From assembly GCA_030684555.1 (NCBI GenBank), contig JAUXVN010000065.1:1-44645 (forward strand): a stretch of 44,645 nucleotides of DNA. Reading direction: 5' to 3'. Below, one piece after another: positions 7,938-17,291 of this stretch (the first letter of the stretch is position 1; each line of letters starts with the position of its first letter). The position numbers and the translations under genes were made by a program. The notes under the pieces are model-generated. The model was not told where the DNA came from. It did no database searches and saw nothing but the letters and a program-made list of their open reading frames with translations. This stretch comes from Ignavibacteria bacterium (GTDB taxonomy: Bacteria > Bacteroidota > Ignavibacteria > Ignavibacteriales > Ignavibacteriaceae).

Positions 7938-8801
7938 ATGACAGCACGTTACAAAGAAATAAAAGAAAAGATTCAGCAAAAATTTGAAAAACTTCCCCGT
8001 AATCATCAGATTATTGCTGATTATATTGTTGATAACTTTGATAAGATTCCATTTCAAAGCGTACAAGAGATTTCAGAAAAAACAGGAGCAAGTGTTGCTT
8101 CAGTTGTGAGGTTTGCTCAAAGAATTGGCTTTACAGGATATAGTGAATTAAGGGATGCAATTTCTGATTCATTGCAAAGCCATTTAACTAAACAAGATGC
8201 ATTCCCGTTGGTTTTACAATCTTCAAAGGGAGAAGATCTTTTAACTTCAGTAGCGAACATCGATATAAAAAATATAAATGTAACTCTTGCTGAACTTGAT
8301 AGGGAAGTCTTTTCGGACGCTGTAAATGTTTTTGTAAAATCAAATCGTGTCTTTACTGCAGGCTTAGGGATTTCGTATCTTTTAGCTGAAATACTTGCGT
8401 ATCAACTTACTCAGGTTGGTATTGACTCATCAGTGTTAAAACATTCATGCACGGTTTTTGAAGAGCAGGTTTTATATTTAAAGAAGGAAGACGTGTTAGT
8501 AACATTTTCATTTCCACCCTACTCAAAAGAAACAATTGATGCAGCAAAATCAGCACACAAACGAGGTATAAAAGTTATTAGCATCACTAATAAACCTACT
8601 TCTCCTGTTACTTTTTATTCTTATGCAGTATTAATAGTGAAAAGTGAAAATATGTTATTTACTAATTCATTTGCTGCTATTTCTGTAATTATAAATGCTA
8701 TAGCAACGGCTTGTGCAGTAAAAAATAAATCGAAAGCAAAAAAGATTCTTGCTGAAAGCGAAGAAATAATGTTCAACCAAAATCTGGTTATAAAACAATA
8801 A
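7938..8801 (+). CDS. MurR/RpiR-family transcriptional regulator
   Basis: A 287-residue protein with the standard two-domain layout. The N-terminal RpiR helix-turn-helix domain is at about residues 1-78 (NHQIIADYIVDNFDKIPFQS and EISEKTGASVASVVRFAQRIGF). The C-terminal SIS domain is at about 125-255 (VFTAGLGISYLLAEILAYQL and VLVTFSFPPYSKETIDAAK). SIS domains usually sense phosphosugars or related ligands. It lies 16 bp upstream of a TonB-dependent receptor gene and probably controls the receptor-secretion-peptidase block that follows. Ligand unknown. Confidence 0.92.
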   Translation: MTARYKEIKEKIQQKFEKLPRNHQIIADYIVDNFDKIPFQSVQEISEKTGASVASVVRFAQRIGFTGYSELRDAISDSLQSHLTKQDAFPLVLQSSKGEDLLTSVANIDIKNINVTLAELDREVFSDAVNVFVKSNRVFTAGLGISYLLAEILAYQLTQVGIDSSVLKHSCTVFEEQVLYLKKEDVLVTFSFPPYSKETIDAAKSAHKRGIKVISITNKPTSPVTFYSYAVLIVKSENMLFTNSFAAISVIINAIATACAVKNKSKAKKILAESEEIMFNQNLVIKQ

Positions 8802-8817
8802 ATAGATTGGAGAGATA

Positions 8818-11307
8818 ATGAGTACCAAGAAAAATTTTACTACTCCTTTTTATAGTATATCACTAATAATTATTCTATTATTATCAACTTTACTAAATGC
8901 GGGTACTACAGGAAAACTTACCGGTAAGATTAAAGATGCTCAGACCGGAGAATTATTAGTTGGTGCAAATATTATTATCGAAGGTACAGCACTTGGAAGC
9001 GCTACTAATGTAAATGGAGAGTATGTTATACTCAATATTCCTCCGGGTAGATATAATGTAAAATTTTCCTATATCGGATATGAATCCGTCTCGGTAAATA
9101 ATGTAGTCATTTCAGTTGATCAAACCACACAATTATCGGTTGAACTTAGTTCACAAAGTTTACAGTTAGGTGAAATATTTGTAACCGCTACAAAACCACT
9201 CGTTCAAAAAGATGTCACAAGTTCAATTGCGGTAATAAGTCGTGAAGAAATTGAAGCTCTTCCTGTTTCAACATTTACCGATTTACTTTCATTGCAAGCA
9301 GGAGTTGTTGGAAACGGTTCAAACCTGCATATTCGCGGCGGCAGATCAAATGAAGTTGCTTATATGATTGACGGTATGCTTGCTGTTGATCCATTATTAG
9401 GCGGGCTTGCAACATCAGTTAATAATGATGCAATTCAAGAGTTAAGTTTACTAAGCGGTACTTTTAATGCAGAATATGGTAATGCATTGAGCGGTATTGT
9501 CAATATTGTTACGCGTGATGGTTCAGAAAATATTTCTGCAAAAGTTGAATACCGAACATCAGAATTTGGTGTGAAAAGATATTCAGATTTACATGAATCA
9601 AGAATTAATGGAAGCATAAGCGGACCCATTTTCGTAAACAATCTTAAGTTTTTTATATCGGCTGAGCAGGATAAGAGAGGTAATTATCTTCCGTTCGGTT
9701 ATAATAATGATCGTTCATTATTCACAAAAATTACATCAACTCAAATTCCGATGATGAAAATATCATTGTCAAATAGAGGTAGTTTGGGTAGAAGACAAAG
9801 TTACAGTCACTCTTACAAATATATTCCAGAACAATATACCAGACGCCGAACAGACAGTTGGCATTCTTCATTGACAATGACCCATACTGTAATGAACAAT
9901 TTGTTTTATGATTTAAGAGTCTCATATTTTAATCAAGGTTACTATTCCGGAATAGATAAAGATACATCACGATATTTATCAACTTCACAACGAACATATT
10001 TCCCGATTGGGACAGGATTTGAGTTCTATTCCAATGCAGATCCAGTGCAATTGGATGACAGCCGAACAATTACATTCGATGTTAAAGCTGATGCAGTCTG
10101 GCAATTTGATAATAGAAATGAAGCGAAGTTCGGAATCGCTTATAAAAAACATAGATTAAAATATTACAGCGTTTATGATCCCAAAAGAAATTATCCCTAC
10201 ATTAATGACTATACAACCGAGCCTTATGAAATAGCCGGTTATATTCAAGATAAAATTGAGCTCCCTTATTTGGTAATTAATCTCGGTTTGCGTTATGATT
10301 TCATGAATGCAAATAACGAGTATAGAAATAATCCTTTAGACCCAACATCGTTTGTTAAAGCAAAATCACGTTCTCAAATTTCTCCCAGGATTGGCATTGC
10401 TCATCCGATTTCAGATAGAACTAAATTACACTTTTCTTACGGACACTTTTTTCAAAATCCTGATTTCCAGTTCCTCTTCGAAAATAATCAATACGACATT
10501 AATGTTCGTGAACCATTGTTTGGTCAACCAAACCTTGATGCACAAAGAACGATTTCATATGAGGTTGGCCTAGGTCATCAATTGAACGACAGAACTGCAA
10601 TTAATTTGACTGCATATTACCGTGATATAACCGGATTAATTGGCACTCGATATTATTTCCCTTTTGTTGATGGACGATTTGTAGGGTACACACTTTATGT
10701 AAATGAAGATTATGCTAACGTAAAGGGATTTGAATTATCGTTGGATATGCGTCCCGATCAATATTTTTCCGGTGGATTGAGTTATACATATTCAATTGCA
10801 AAAGGAAGTGCTTCAAGCGAAACTGAACAATACCCGGGCACACAAGAATCCACTCAACTCTATTATTTAGACTTCGATAGAACTCACATGCTCAATGCAA
10901 GTGGAACATATACAATTCCTAAAGATGAAGGTCCTTCATTATTTAATATGCGACCTTTTGAGCAAATGGATTTTTCAATGATTTTCAGATTAAATTCCGG
11001 AGCACCATACACGCCCGGAGGAAGAGATGTTGGATTTGTTGAGAGAAATTCTTTACGTCAGCCCGCAACCTATTCGCTTGATTTAATGATAGGTAAAGAC
11101 TTTACACTTACCGATGGCGTGAGATTAAGAGTCTTCGCTGAATTCTTAAACCTAACTGATCATAGAAATATTTTATATGTATACAGAGATACCGGTGAAG
11201 TAGATTTTACATTTGAAGGAAATCAATCAACCGAGTATATGCAAGATCCATCAAACTATGGTCCACCGAGATCAATAAGAATCGGTACAACATTTAGGTT
11301 TAGGTAG
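8818..11307 (+). CDS. TonB-dependent outer-membrane receptor
   Basis: An 829-residue receptor. It has a signal peptide (about 1-29), a carboxypeptidase-regulatory-like domain at about 32-112 (TGKIKDAQTGELLVGANIII, PPGRYNVKFSYIGYES), and a plug at about 128-235 with LHIRGGRSNEVAYMIDGM. A long beta-barrel follows, ending RIGTTFRFR with a terminal aromatic pattern typical of outer-membrane proteins. It imports a bulky ligand using TonB energy; the ligand is unknown. A GGAGA ribosome-binding site precedes the ATG. Downstream is a secreted FlgD-tailed protein and a PorV-like protein instead of a SusD-type lipoprotein, so this is not a classical SusCD pair. Neighbouring S51 and M14 peptidases suggest a peptide ligand. 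Confidence 0.92.
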   Translation: MSTKKNFTTPFYSISLIIILLLSTLLNAGTTGKLTGKIKDAQTGELLVGANIIIEGTALGSATNVNGEYVILNIPPGRYNVKFSYIGYESVSVNNVVISVDQTTQLSVELSSQSLQLGEIFVTATKPLVQKDVTSSIAVISREEIEALPVSTFTDLLSLQAGVVGNGSNLHIRGGRSNEVAYMIDGMLAVDPLLGGLATSVNNDAIQELSLLSGTFNAEYGNALSGIVNIVTRDGSENISAKVEYRTSEFGVKRYSDLHESRINGSISGPIFVNNLKFFISAEQDKRGNYLPFGYNNDRSLFTKITSTQIPMMKISLSNRGSLGRRQSYSHSYKYIPEQYTRRRTDSWHSSLTMTHTVMNNLFYDLRVSYFNQGYYSGIDKDTSRYLSTSQRTYFPIGTGFEFYSNADPVQLDDSRTITFDVKADAVWQFDNRNEAKFGIAYKKHRLKYYSVYDPKRNYPYINDYTTEPYEIAGYIQDKIELPYLVINLGLRYDFMNANNEYRNNPLDPTSFVKAKSRSQISPRIGIAHPISDRTKLHFSYGHFFQNPDFQFLFENNQYDINVREPLFGQPNLDAQRTISYEVGLGHQLNDRTAINLTAYYRDITGLIGTRYYFPFVDGRFVGYTLYVNEDYANVKGFELSLDMRPDQYFSGGLSYTYSIAKGSASSETEQYPGTQESTQLYYLDFDRTHMLNASGTYTIPKDEGPSLFNMRPFEQMDFSMIFRLNSGAPYTPGGRDVGFVERNSLRQPATYSLDLMIGKDFTLTDGVRLRVFAEFLNLTDHRNILYVYRDTGEVDFTFEGNQSTEYMQDPSNYGPPRSIRIGTTFRFR

Positions 11308-11383
11308 TGTTTAATTTTTTTCATTGCTATTCATCTAAGTAAGATGAGTTTCCTTTTAAAACAAAGTTTATTACGAGGATATT

Positions 11384-14122
11384 ATGGTAAAAAGAGTGCT
11401 CCTAATTTTAATATTAACTTCAACTTCTATAGTATTTGCACAGAGCAAAAAAGAAATTGAAGAGAAAGAAAATTATTCTTTTGAAAAAATATTTGGAATA
11501 GGTGATAGAGCAGCGGGGATTCACAATGCAAGTAACATCGGACTCTTTTTTGAGAACCGTGGAAAACTATATCCAAGACGAATAACTCAAGGACCTTCAG
11601 GTGAGTTTCCGATAAACAGCACAAAGCATTATATCTATCGTGTAAATCCTTGGGTTGGAATTCCTGGAAATGTAGTTCAAGGACTTCACACAACAAATGA
11701 AGAATGGGAAGCTGTGGGAGGAACGCACAATAATGAATTAGCTCAAGTTGCATTTTCAGATAATCCTTCAACATGGCATCCGGTAAATGGCTGGCCCATA
11801 AAAGACGCTGATGGAAACAACATTATTATTTCTGATCAAGATAGTTACTGCGTTTATAGTGACAGCAATAATTCAGTTTCGGTTTTTGGGCTTCAAGTTG
11901 CTCAGACCGGGTATGCTTTTGGAATCAATCTTGCGAAAAATATTCTCTTCTATAAATATGAAATAACAAATCACGGAGCAAATGATCTCTCAAATCTTTA
12001 CTTCGCACTTTATTGTGACATTGACGTTGGAAATGTAAGCGGAGGTGTTCCAGAATACTTGGATGATAAAATTGATTTTATAAAGGACAGAAATCTGGTT
12101 TATTTTCATGACGATGGAGTTTCTTCCGAATGGCCCGGAGGTAAAACAGGTTTATTTGGAATTTCACTCTTAAAAACACCGATTATTGATGGACAACAAC
12201 TCGGCGTTACCGATATGCATTACAATCTTTATGATGATGATCTCGATATGGATTCAGTTCAATATGGAATTATGTCAAGTGCACAATCGCTTTATAATTC
12301 ATCACTCGGCTCAAGATTTTTTCATATAGGTAATAACACCTCATTAAAATTTGATGATCCGGCGACAATTCCTGCTTCAGGACTTGATCTCGTCGCAACA
12401 CTTTCTTCAGGTCCGTATAATTTAAACAGAGGTGATACTTTAGTATTCATTACAGCCTTTATTGGGGGTGAAACAAAGGATGAATTATTAACTTATTCAA
12501 CTTCAGCACAAAATATTGTTGATGCAGGATTCAATTTGCCTAAACCGCCTGCTCGTCCGACTCTAAGTGGAAGCAAAGGAAATAAAAAAGCAATTTTGTA
12601 TTGGGATGATAAAGCTGAACGAAGTTTGGATATTTCAAGCGGAATATATGATTTTGAAGGTTATAGATTATACAGAAGTAATGACAAAGGAAGAACATGG
12701 GAGAAGATAACTCAGTTCGATGCAGTGAATGCAATTGGCGAGGATGTCGGATTACAATATAGTTTTACTGATACAACAGTAGTGAATGGTTTTGAGTATT
12801 GGTATTCCATAACTGCGTATGATCAGGGAAATGAATTGATAGCTAGTCTTGAAAGTCCAATTGGTAATACACTTGAATCAGAAAACACAGTTTCGATTAT
12901 TCCGATTTCGGATGCTATCGGTAGATTACCTGTCGGCGTTAACTCAATATCACGAACCGGTTCAGGTGCATCGAATTATGAGATAGATATTTCCCCTATA
13001 GATGATGAGACTCTTACTGCAAATCAATATGAAGTTTCTTTTGAATTTGTTCCAAGAAAAGTCCGCGGTTCTTTGGAGACAAAAGTTACTCTGATAATTA
13101 CAGATTCTGTGGCAACAAAACCAATCAATTATGGAATGAGATTTAATTCACCTACAAATTTTGATTTGGTGAATTTATCAACAACAGAGATTATTCGTTC
13201 AGGTTATAATTATCCCGTTGGCGGAAGAGATGTTATAGTTACCGGTCAAGGATTACGAATCACATTAAAAGATTCATCAATTGCAACTGCTGAGCAGAGA
13301 CCAATGCAAGGGGACTTAATTTCAATCGATTTTGCAATAAATGCAGTGAAAAACAATGTTGAAAATGTTATCGAGAAAAGACCCTTTGATGCTGGTCAAT
13401 TACAAAGCACAAAAGATGGAATTATTTTTACAATTGACAAACCTGATATAATTAAGAGTGTTTCCCGAATAGGCGGTAACGATAATTTCAACATCTCTTT
13501 TGAGGTGACAGCCGATACTTTAGTAGCACAAAATATTTATATAGTCTCTGTTGATGCTAATGGTTTAAAAGATGGGAATCCCTTTGTCGTGATTTCTGTA
13601 TCCGGAACTCCAATTGTAGCAGATACTATTTTTAATTTGGGGACTTTCACTTTTAATGGTGTTACAGGAAAGATAAATTTCCTCGGAAATACGCCGCCAT
13701 CAGTGGGCAATAAGTATTCTGTTGAAGTAATTGAGCCTGTTGAACTTGACATTCGGGACAGATATTTATTTGATATAAAAGGTTCATCAATAAACAGTGA
13801 CAAAATAAAAAGCGAGATGAATAAAATACGGGTTGTACCAAATCCATATGTAGCTTCATCGTTATTTGAACCGGAGTTCGGAGAACTTCGTAAAGAACCA
13901 TTGAGACAAATTCAATTTATAAATCTTCCTCCGGAGTGCACAATTTATATTTTTACTGTAGACGCAAATCTTATAAAAACCATAAATCATTCTTCGACGA
14001 GTGGAACAACTGTTTGGGATTTACGTGCTGAAGGAGGCAGAGAAATTGCTCCAGGTGTTTATATCTATATTGTTAAAACGAGCGATTCCGAGTTTATGGA
14101 ACGCTTTGCAGTAATTAAGTAA
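11384..14122 (+). CDS. Large secreted protein with fibronectin-like and FlgD-like C-terminal domains
   Basis: A 912-residue protein with a signal peptide (about 1-20). The N-terminal half (about 25-385) is of unknown function, with aromatic, Asp-rich segments. A fibronectin type III-like module is at about 388-500 (KKAILYWDDKAERS, GYRLYRSNDKGRTW, YWYSITAYDQG). A middle beta-rich region follows. The C-terminal FlgD/T9SS-like domain is at about 820-912, containing VVPNPYVASSLF and GVYIYIVKTSDSEFMERFAVIK. The C-terminus differs from the NYPNPFNP tails elsewhere in the window and may be a variant sorting domain. The gene lies between a TonB receptor and a PorV/PorQ-family gene, and it may be the surface partner of that receptor. 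Function is inferred only from position. Confidence 0.75.
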   Translation: MVKRVLLILILTSTSIVFAQSKKEIEEKENYSFEKIFGIGDRAAGIHNASNIGLFFENRGKLYPRRITQGPSGEFPINSTKHYIYRVNPWVGIPGNVVQGLHTTNEEWEAVGGTHNNELAQVAFSDNPSTWHPVNGWPIKDADGNNIIISDQDSYCVYSDSNNSVSVFGLQVAQTGYAFGINLAKNILFYKYEITNHGANDLSNLYFALYCDIDVGNVSGGVPEYLDDKIDFIKDRNLVYFHDDGVSSEWPGGKTGLFGISLLKTPIIDGQQLGVTDMHYNLYDDDLDMDSVQYGIMSSAQSLYNSSLGSRFFHIGNNTSLKFDDPATIPASGLDLVATLSSGPYNLNRGDTLVFITAFIGGETKDELLTYSTSAQNIVDAGFNLPKPPARPTLSGSKGNKKAILYWDDKAERSLDISSGIYDFEGYRLYRSNDKGRTWEKITQFDAVNAIGEDVGLQYSFTDTTVVNGFEYWYSITAYDQGNELIASLESPIGNTLESENTVSIIPISDAIGRLPVGVNSISRTGSGASNYEIDISPIDDETLTANQYEVSFEFVPRKVRGSLETKVTLIITDSVATKPINYGMRFNSPTNFDLVNLSTTEIIRSGYNYPVGGRDVIVTGQGLRITLKDSSIATAEQRPMQGDLISIDFAINAVKNNVENVIEKRPFDAGQLQSTKDGIIFTIDKPDIIKSVSRIGGNDNFNISFEVTADTLVAQNIYIVSVDANGLKDGNPFVVISVSGTPIVADTIFNLGTFTFNGVTGKINFLGNTPPSVGNKYSVEVIEPVELDIRDRYLFDIKGSSINSDKIKSEMNKIRVVPNPYVASSLFEPEFGELRKEPLRQIQFINLPPECTIYIFTVDANLIKTINHSSTSGTTVWDLRAEGGREIAPGVYIYIVKTSDSEFMERFAVIK

Positions 14123-14141
14123 AGCGAGAATGGAGATTAAC

Positions 14142-15131
14142 ATGAAAAAACTTTTTTTAATATCATTTCTAATAACCGTTACATTACTCGCTCAAAATCC
14201 TAATCTCGGAACCAGCGGGGCAAAATTTTTATCGATACCTATGAGTCCACGAGCAGAGGCACTTGGTGGAGCTGTTGTCGGTTTATCTGATGATGCTGCA
14301 TCGGTGTTTTATAATCCTGCCGGTATTGTAAAAGTAAAAAATGTCGAAGCATTTTTTTCATACTCTAATTGGTTTAATATGTTCGACCTTAATGCGGCAT
14401 CTATTGTTTATAATATGGGAGAAGCAGGTGCTTTGGCGGCGAGTATGATTTTATTTACAACCGGGAAAATGGAAATAACTACTGAAGAAAAACCAAATGG
14501 CACAGGACGTTATTTCGATGTCGGTGATCTTGCAGTTGGACTTACTTATGCAAAATATTTAACCGATAGATTTAACATCGGTTTAAGTGTTAAATATATT
14601 CATCAACAAATATGGAATGAGACTTCAAACGGAATCGCTTTTGATATTGGGACTCAATACAGAATTGATTTCCAAAATTTAACTATAGCTATGAGTATGA
14701 CTAACTTCGGTGGTGATATGTCATTCGATGGACCTGATCTTGATATTTCACATCTTAAAAATAATAATTATCCCTTAAGTAGATTAACTCCTGCAAGATT
14801 ACAAACAGACGAATATTCGCTTCCTCTTCATTTTCAAGTTGGAATTGGTTTTGATATATATCAAAATAATTTTATGAAAATTAGAGGTGGTATCGATGCT
14901 ACACATCCAAATGATAATAAAGAAAGAGTACAGTCCGGATTAGAATTAAAATTCTTTGATCGGTTCTATGTTAGAGGCGGATACCGCTATAATTATGATG
15001 ATCAAAAATTCAGTTTTGGTGCCGGAGCGAATGTTCCGTTCTCCGATTCATTCATCTCTTTTGATTATGCTTACTCTGTTTATGATCTGCTTCCTAATGT
15101 TAATCGAATTTCTCTTACGATAACATTTTGA
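14142..15131 (+). CDS. PorV/PorQ-family outer-membrane beta-barrel protein
   Basis: A barrel protein of 329 residues from the start chosen here. The ATG at 14142 is preferred over the in-frame ATG at 14130 because GGAG at 14132-14135 is correctly spaced for it and the product then begins MKKLFLISFLITVTLLAQ, a clean signal peptide. The mature N-terminus shows the PorV/PorQ signature (SPRAEALGGAVVGLSDDAASVFYNPAG), followed by alternating barrel strands and a C-terminal RISLTITF strand. Family members are part of or associated with the T9SS, where PorV shuttles cargo to the attachment complex; many paralogs are uncharacterised. Its position suggests handling of the 912-residue protein or the T9SS cargo just downstream. 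Confidence 0.85.
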   Translation: MKKLFLISFLITVTLLAQNPNLGTSGAKFLSIPMSPRAEALGGAVVGLSDDAASVFYNPAGIVKVKNVEAFFSYSNWFNMFDLNAASIVYNMGEAGALAASMILFTTGKMEITTEEKPNGTGRYFDVGDLAVGLTYAKYLTDRFNIGLSVKYIHQQIWNETSNGIAFDIGTQYRIDFQNLTIAMSMTNFGGDMSFDGPDLDISHLKNNNYPLSRLTPARLQTDEYSLPLHFQVGIGFDIYQNNFMKIRGGIDATHPNDNKERVQSGLELKFFDRFYVRGGYRYNYDDQKFSFGAGANVPFSDSFISFDYAYSVYDLLPNVNRISLTITF

Positions 15132-15175
15132 TTTATTATATTAACCATCATAGATTTTAGGATGGGAGAATTAAG

Positions 15176-17233
15176 ATGACTTATCGAATACTTGTTTTGC
15201 TATTTATTCTTTTTAATCAGATTATTTTACCTCAAGGTTACATTTGTGCTGTAGGCGGCGGCTCTGAAAATTATAACAGTTGGAGTGATGCGCCGTATCG
15301 TTGGATTGTGGAGAAAAGCGATAGCGGAAAAATAATTATTCTTTCTTATTCCACCGACAATACATCATGGCTGCCGAATTATTTTTTATCTTTAGGTGCT
15401 TCGGAAGCATACAATAAAGCTATCACATCAAAAACTATTGCTGATTTACAATCTACTTATGACGAGTTAAAAACTGCAAAAGCTGTTTTTCTTAGAGGCG
15501 GTGATCAACTTCGTTATATAAATTATTGGAAAGGAACTAAAACCGAACAAGCAATCACTGAACTTTATAATGAAGGGAAAGTAATTGCAGGGACGAGTGC
15601 GGGGGCAATGGTACTGGGGAACTTTGATTTTTCAGCCCGCTACGGAAGTATAACTTCAAAGACTGCGTTATCAGACCCACTTAGTAATGCTTTAGATATT
15701 GAAAAGAATTTCATAAATCTTCAACCCAATCTTTTGTTTGACACACATTTTATTGAGCGAGGAAGATTCGGCAGATTAATCAGTATGATTATTAAATTAA
15801 AACATGAGTCAAATGTTGATTTGCTTGGTGTTGGAATTGATGATGCGACTGCACTCTGTATTGAACCCAATGGAATTGCGACTGTAATGGGAAGCGGTGC
15901 TGTAAGCTTCTTTTATTCGGATTCACTAACTTCTTATTTCGCTTCTACTTTTGATTCTGAATATGGGATTTCACAACTAAAATGTGATCAACTCACTGCT
16001 AATTGGAAGTTTAACATCCCTTCAAGAACAATAGAATACATCCCTCCGAGTGCCCGACATATCGAGCAGCAGAATCAACCAAGGACTGTAAACAATAACA
16101 TTCTGTCAAATTCATCTAATTCCTTTTCGAACTTAATAAATTCGTTTTATACTCTTTTAAGTAATTCGAACGGATATAAATCTGTACTTCTTACACATCC
16201 CGGTTATGTTTTAAAACTTGATTCACTTTTAACATACTTGAATAATTCATCACTTCCTTATGAGCTTATACCGGTTTCATCTACAACAATTAACGACTCT
16301 ATGTTTTCGCAAAAATTGTTGGAGGCTTCGATTGTTATGATTTTAGGAGATTCTACATCAAAGCTTGAAGCTTTAACCGATACTTCAAATTTACTCGGGG
16401 CAACCTTAAAAAATAAAATTGAGGATGTTCAGCTTACTTCATTTCTATTCTTTAACCAAGCAGTAAAAATGCAAGGTGAGTTTTATGTTGATAATACTGA
16501 TTCAGATGCCTTAGCTTCTTATAGAGGAAAGATGACCTTGAAAAAAGGATTGGGAATCGTAAAATCATCCATTATACAGGTTAATCCTTTTGAATCTGAT
16601 GATTATATCGAAAATAGAGTTTCGGCTCTGCTTTGGGGAATGATGCGCAATAATTCATTGTACGGAGTTTATTCAAATCCGTACGACAATTATTTTTATC
16701 AGGTTTTAACTGAGGGTCTCAGTACTTTGTATGATAATCTTTTATTAGCGATCGATGCGACCGGAACTACTTATGTTGATTCTTCTGTTTTTAGAGCGAG
16801 TAGTAGTATTGGTCCCCGACAAGTAGTCGCTATGAATAATTTACGTTACAACATAACAAGCTCAAATGGGGTATATTATAGTTTCCCGATGAAACAGTTA
16901 GCTATTTATCCAAATGTAAAGAGTGAACCGACTGAAGTACCAAACACATTATCATTAACAAATTATCCAAACCCATTTAACAGCTCAACAAAGTTGAATT
17001 TTTACCTACCATCTGATGGTGAAGTAAATGTAGTTATATATGATTTATTGGGGAGAAGTAAAAAAATAATTAACTCAGTTTTTTACAAGTCGGGGACTCA
17101 CGAGATTGAATTAGATTTTAACTCAGAAAAAAACTTCTTTTCTTCCGGAATTTATTTCGTAAAAATTGATTTGAAAAAGAAATTAACTTCTCAAATTCTG
17201 ACCGGTATGAAAAAAGTAATTTATTTAAAATAA
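15176..17233 (+). CDS. T9SS-exported S51 peptidase/cyanophycinase-like protein with a degenerate second S51 domain
   Basis: A 685-residue protein with a signal peptide (about 1-20). The first S51/class I amidotransferase-fold domain (about 22-285) has RGGDQ, GTSAGAM with nucleophile Ser141, DTHFIERGR with His191, and GIDDATA, where the expected Glu is Asp223. A Ser/Asn-rich linker follows. The second region (about 315-570) aligns by eye with the first, but the serine-elbow position reads FFNQAV (Asn427) and the His position reads VNPF (Asn470), so it looks catalytically dead. The C-terminal T9SS domain starts at LTNYPNPFNSSTKL (about 597). The protein should be surface-bound and may cleave Asp-containing or cyanophycin-like peptides. 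Homology of the second domain is my reading and needs structural confirmation. Confidence 0.82.
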   Translation: MTYRILVLLFILFNQIILPQGYICAVGGGSENYNSWSDAPYRWIVEKSDSGKIIILSYSTDNTSWLPNYFLSLGASEAYNKAITSKTIADLQSTYDELKTAKAVFLRGGDQLRYINYWKGTKTEQAITELYNEGKVIAGTSAGAMVLGNFDFSARYGSITSKTALSDPLSNALDIEKNFINLQPNLLFDTHFIERGRFGRLISMIIKLKHESNVDLLGVGIDDATALCIEPNGIATVMGSGAVSFFYSDSLTSYFASTFDSEYGISQLKCDQLTANWKFNIPSRTIEYIPPSARHIEQQNQPRTVNNNILSNSSNSFSNLINSFYTLLSNSNGYKSVLLTHPGYVLKLDSLLTYLNNSSLPYELIPVSSTTINDSMFSQKLLEASIVMILGDSTSKLEALTDTSNLLGATLKNKIEDVQLTSFLFFNQAVKMQGEFYVDNTDSDALASYRGKMTLKKGLGIVKSSIIQVNPFESDDYIENRVSALLWGMMRNNSLYGVYSNPYDNYFYQVLTEGLSTLYDNLLLAIDATGTTYVDSSVFRASSSIGPRQVVAMNNLRYNITSSNGVYYSFPMKQLAIYPNVKSEPTEVPNTLSLTNYPNPFNSSTKLNFYLPSDGEVNVVIYDLLGRSKKIINSVFYKSGTHEIELDFNSEKNFFSSGIYFVKIDLKKKLTSQILTGMKKVIYLK

Positions 17234-17291
17234 AAGAACTCGAGTAGATTACTATTTAAGAACTTAACTTTTCTCCAAAACAAAGGGAAAT

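Noticed and set aside
11308-11383. CATCT/AGATG mini-hairpin after the TonB receptor gene as a terminator
   Set aside because: The stem is about six bases, with no good T-run directly after it; the next gene is co-directional and probably co-transcribed.
11427-11774. 115-codon minus-strand reading frame inside the 912-residue protein gene
   Set aside because: It is antisense to a gene with a clear signal peptide and ribosome-binding site, and it is Leu/Cys-rich as expected for a shadow frame.
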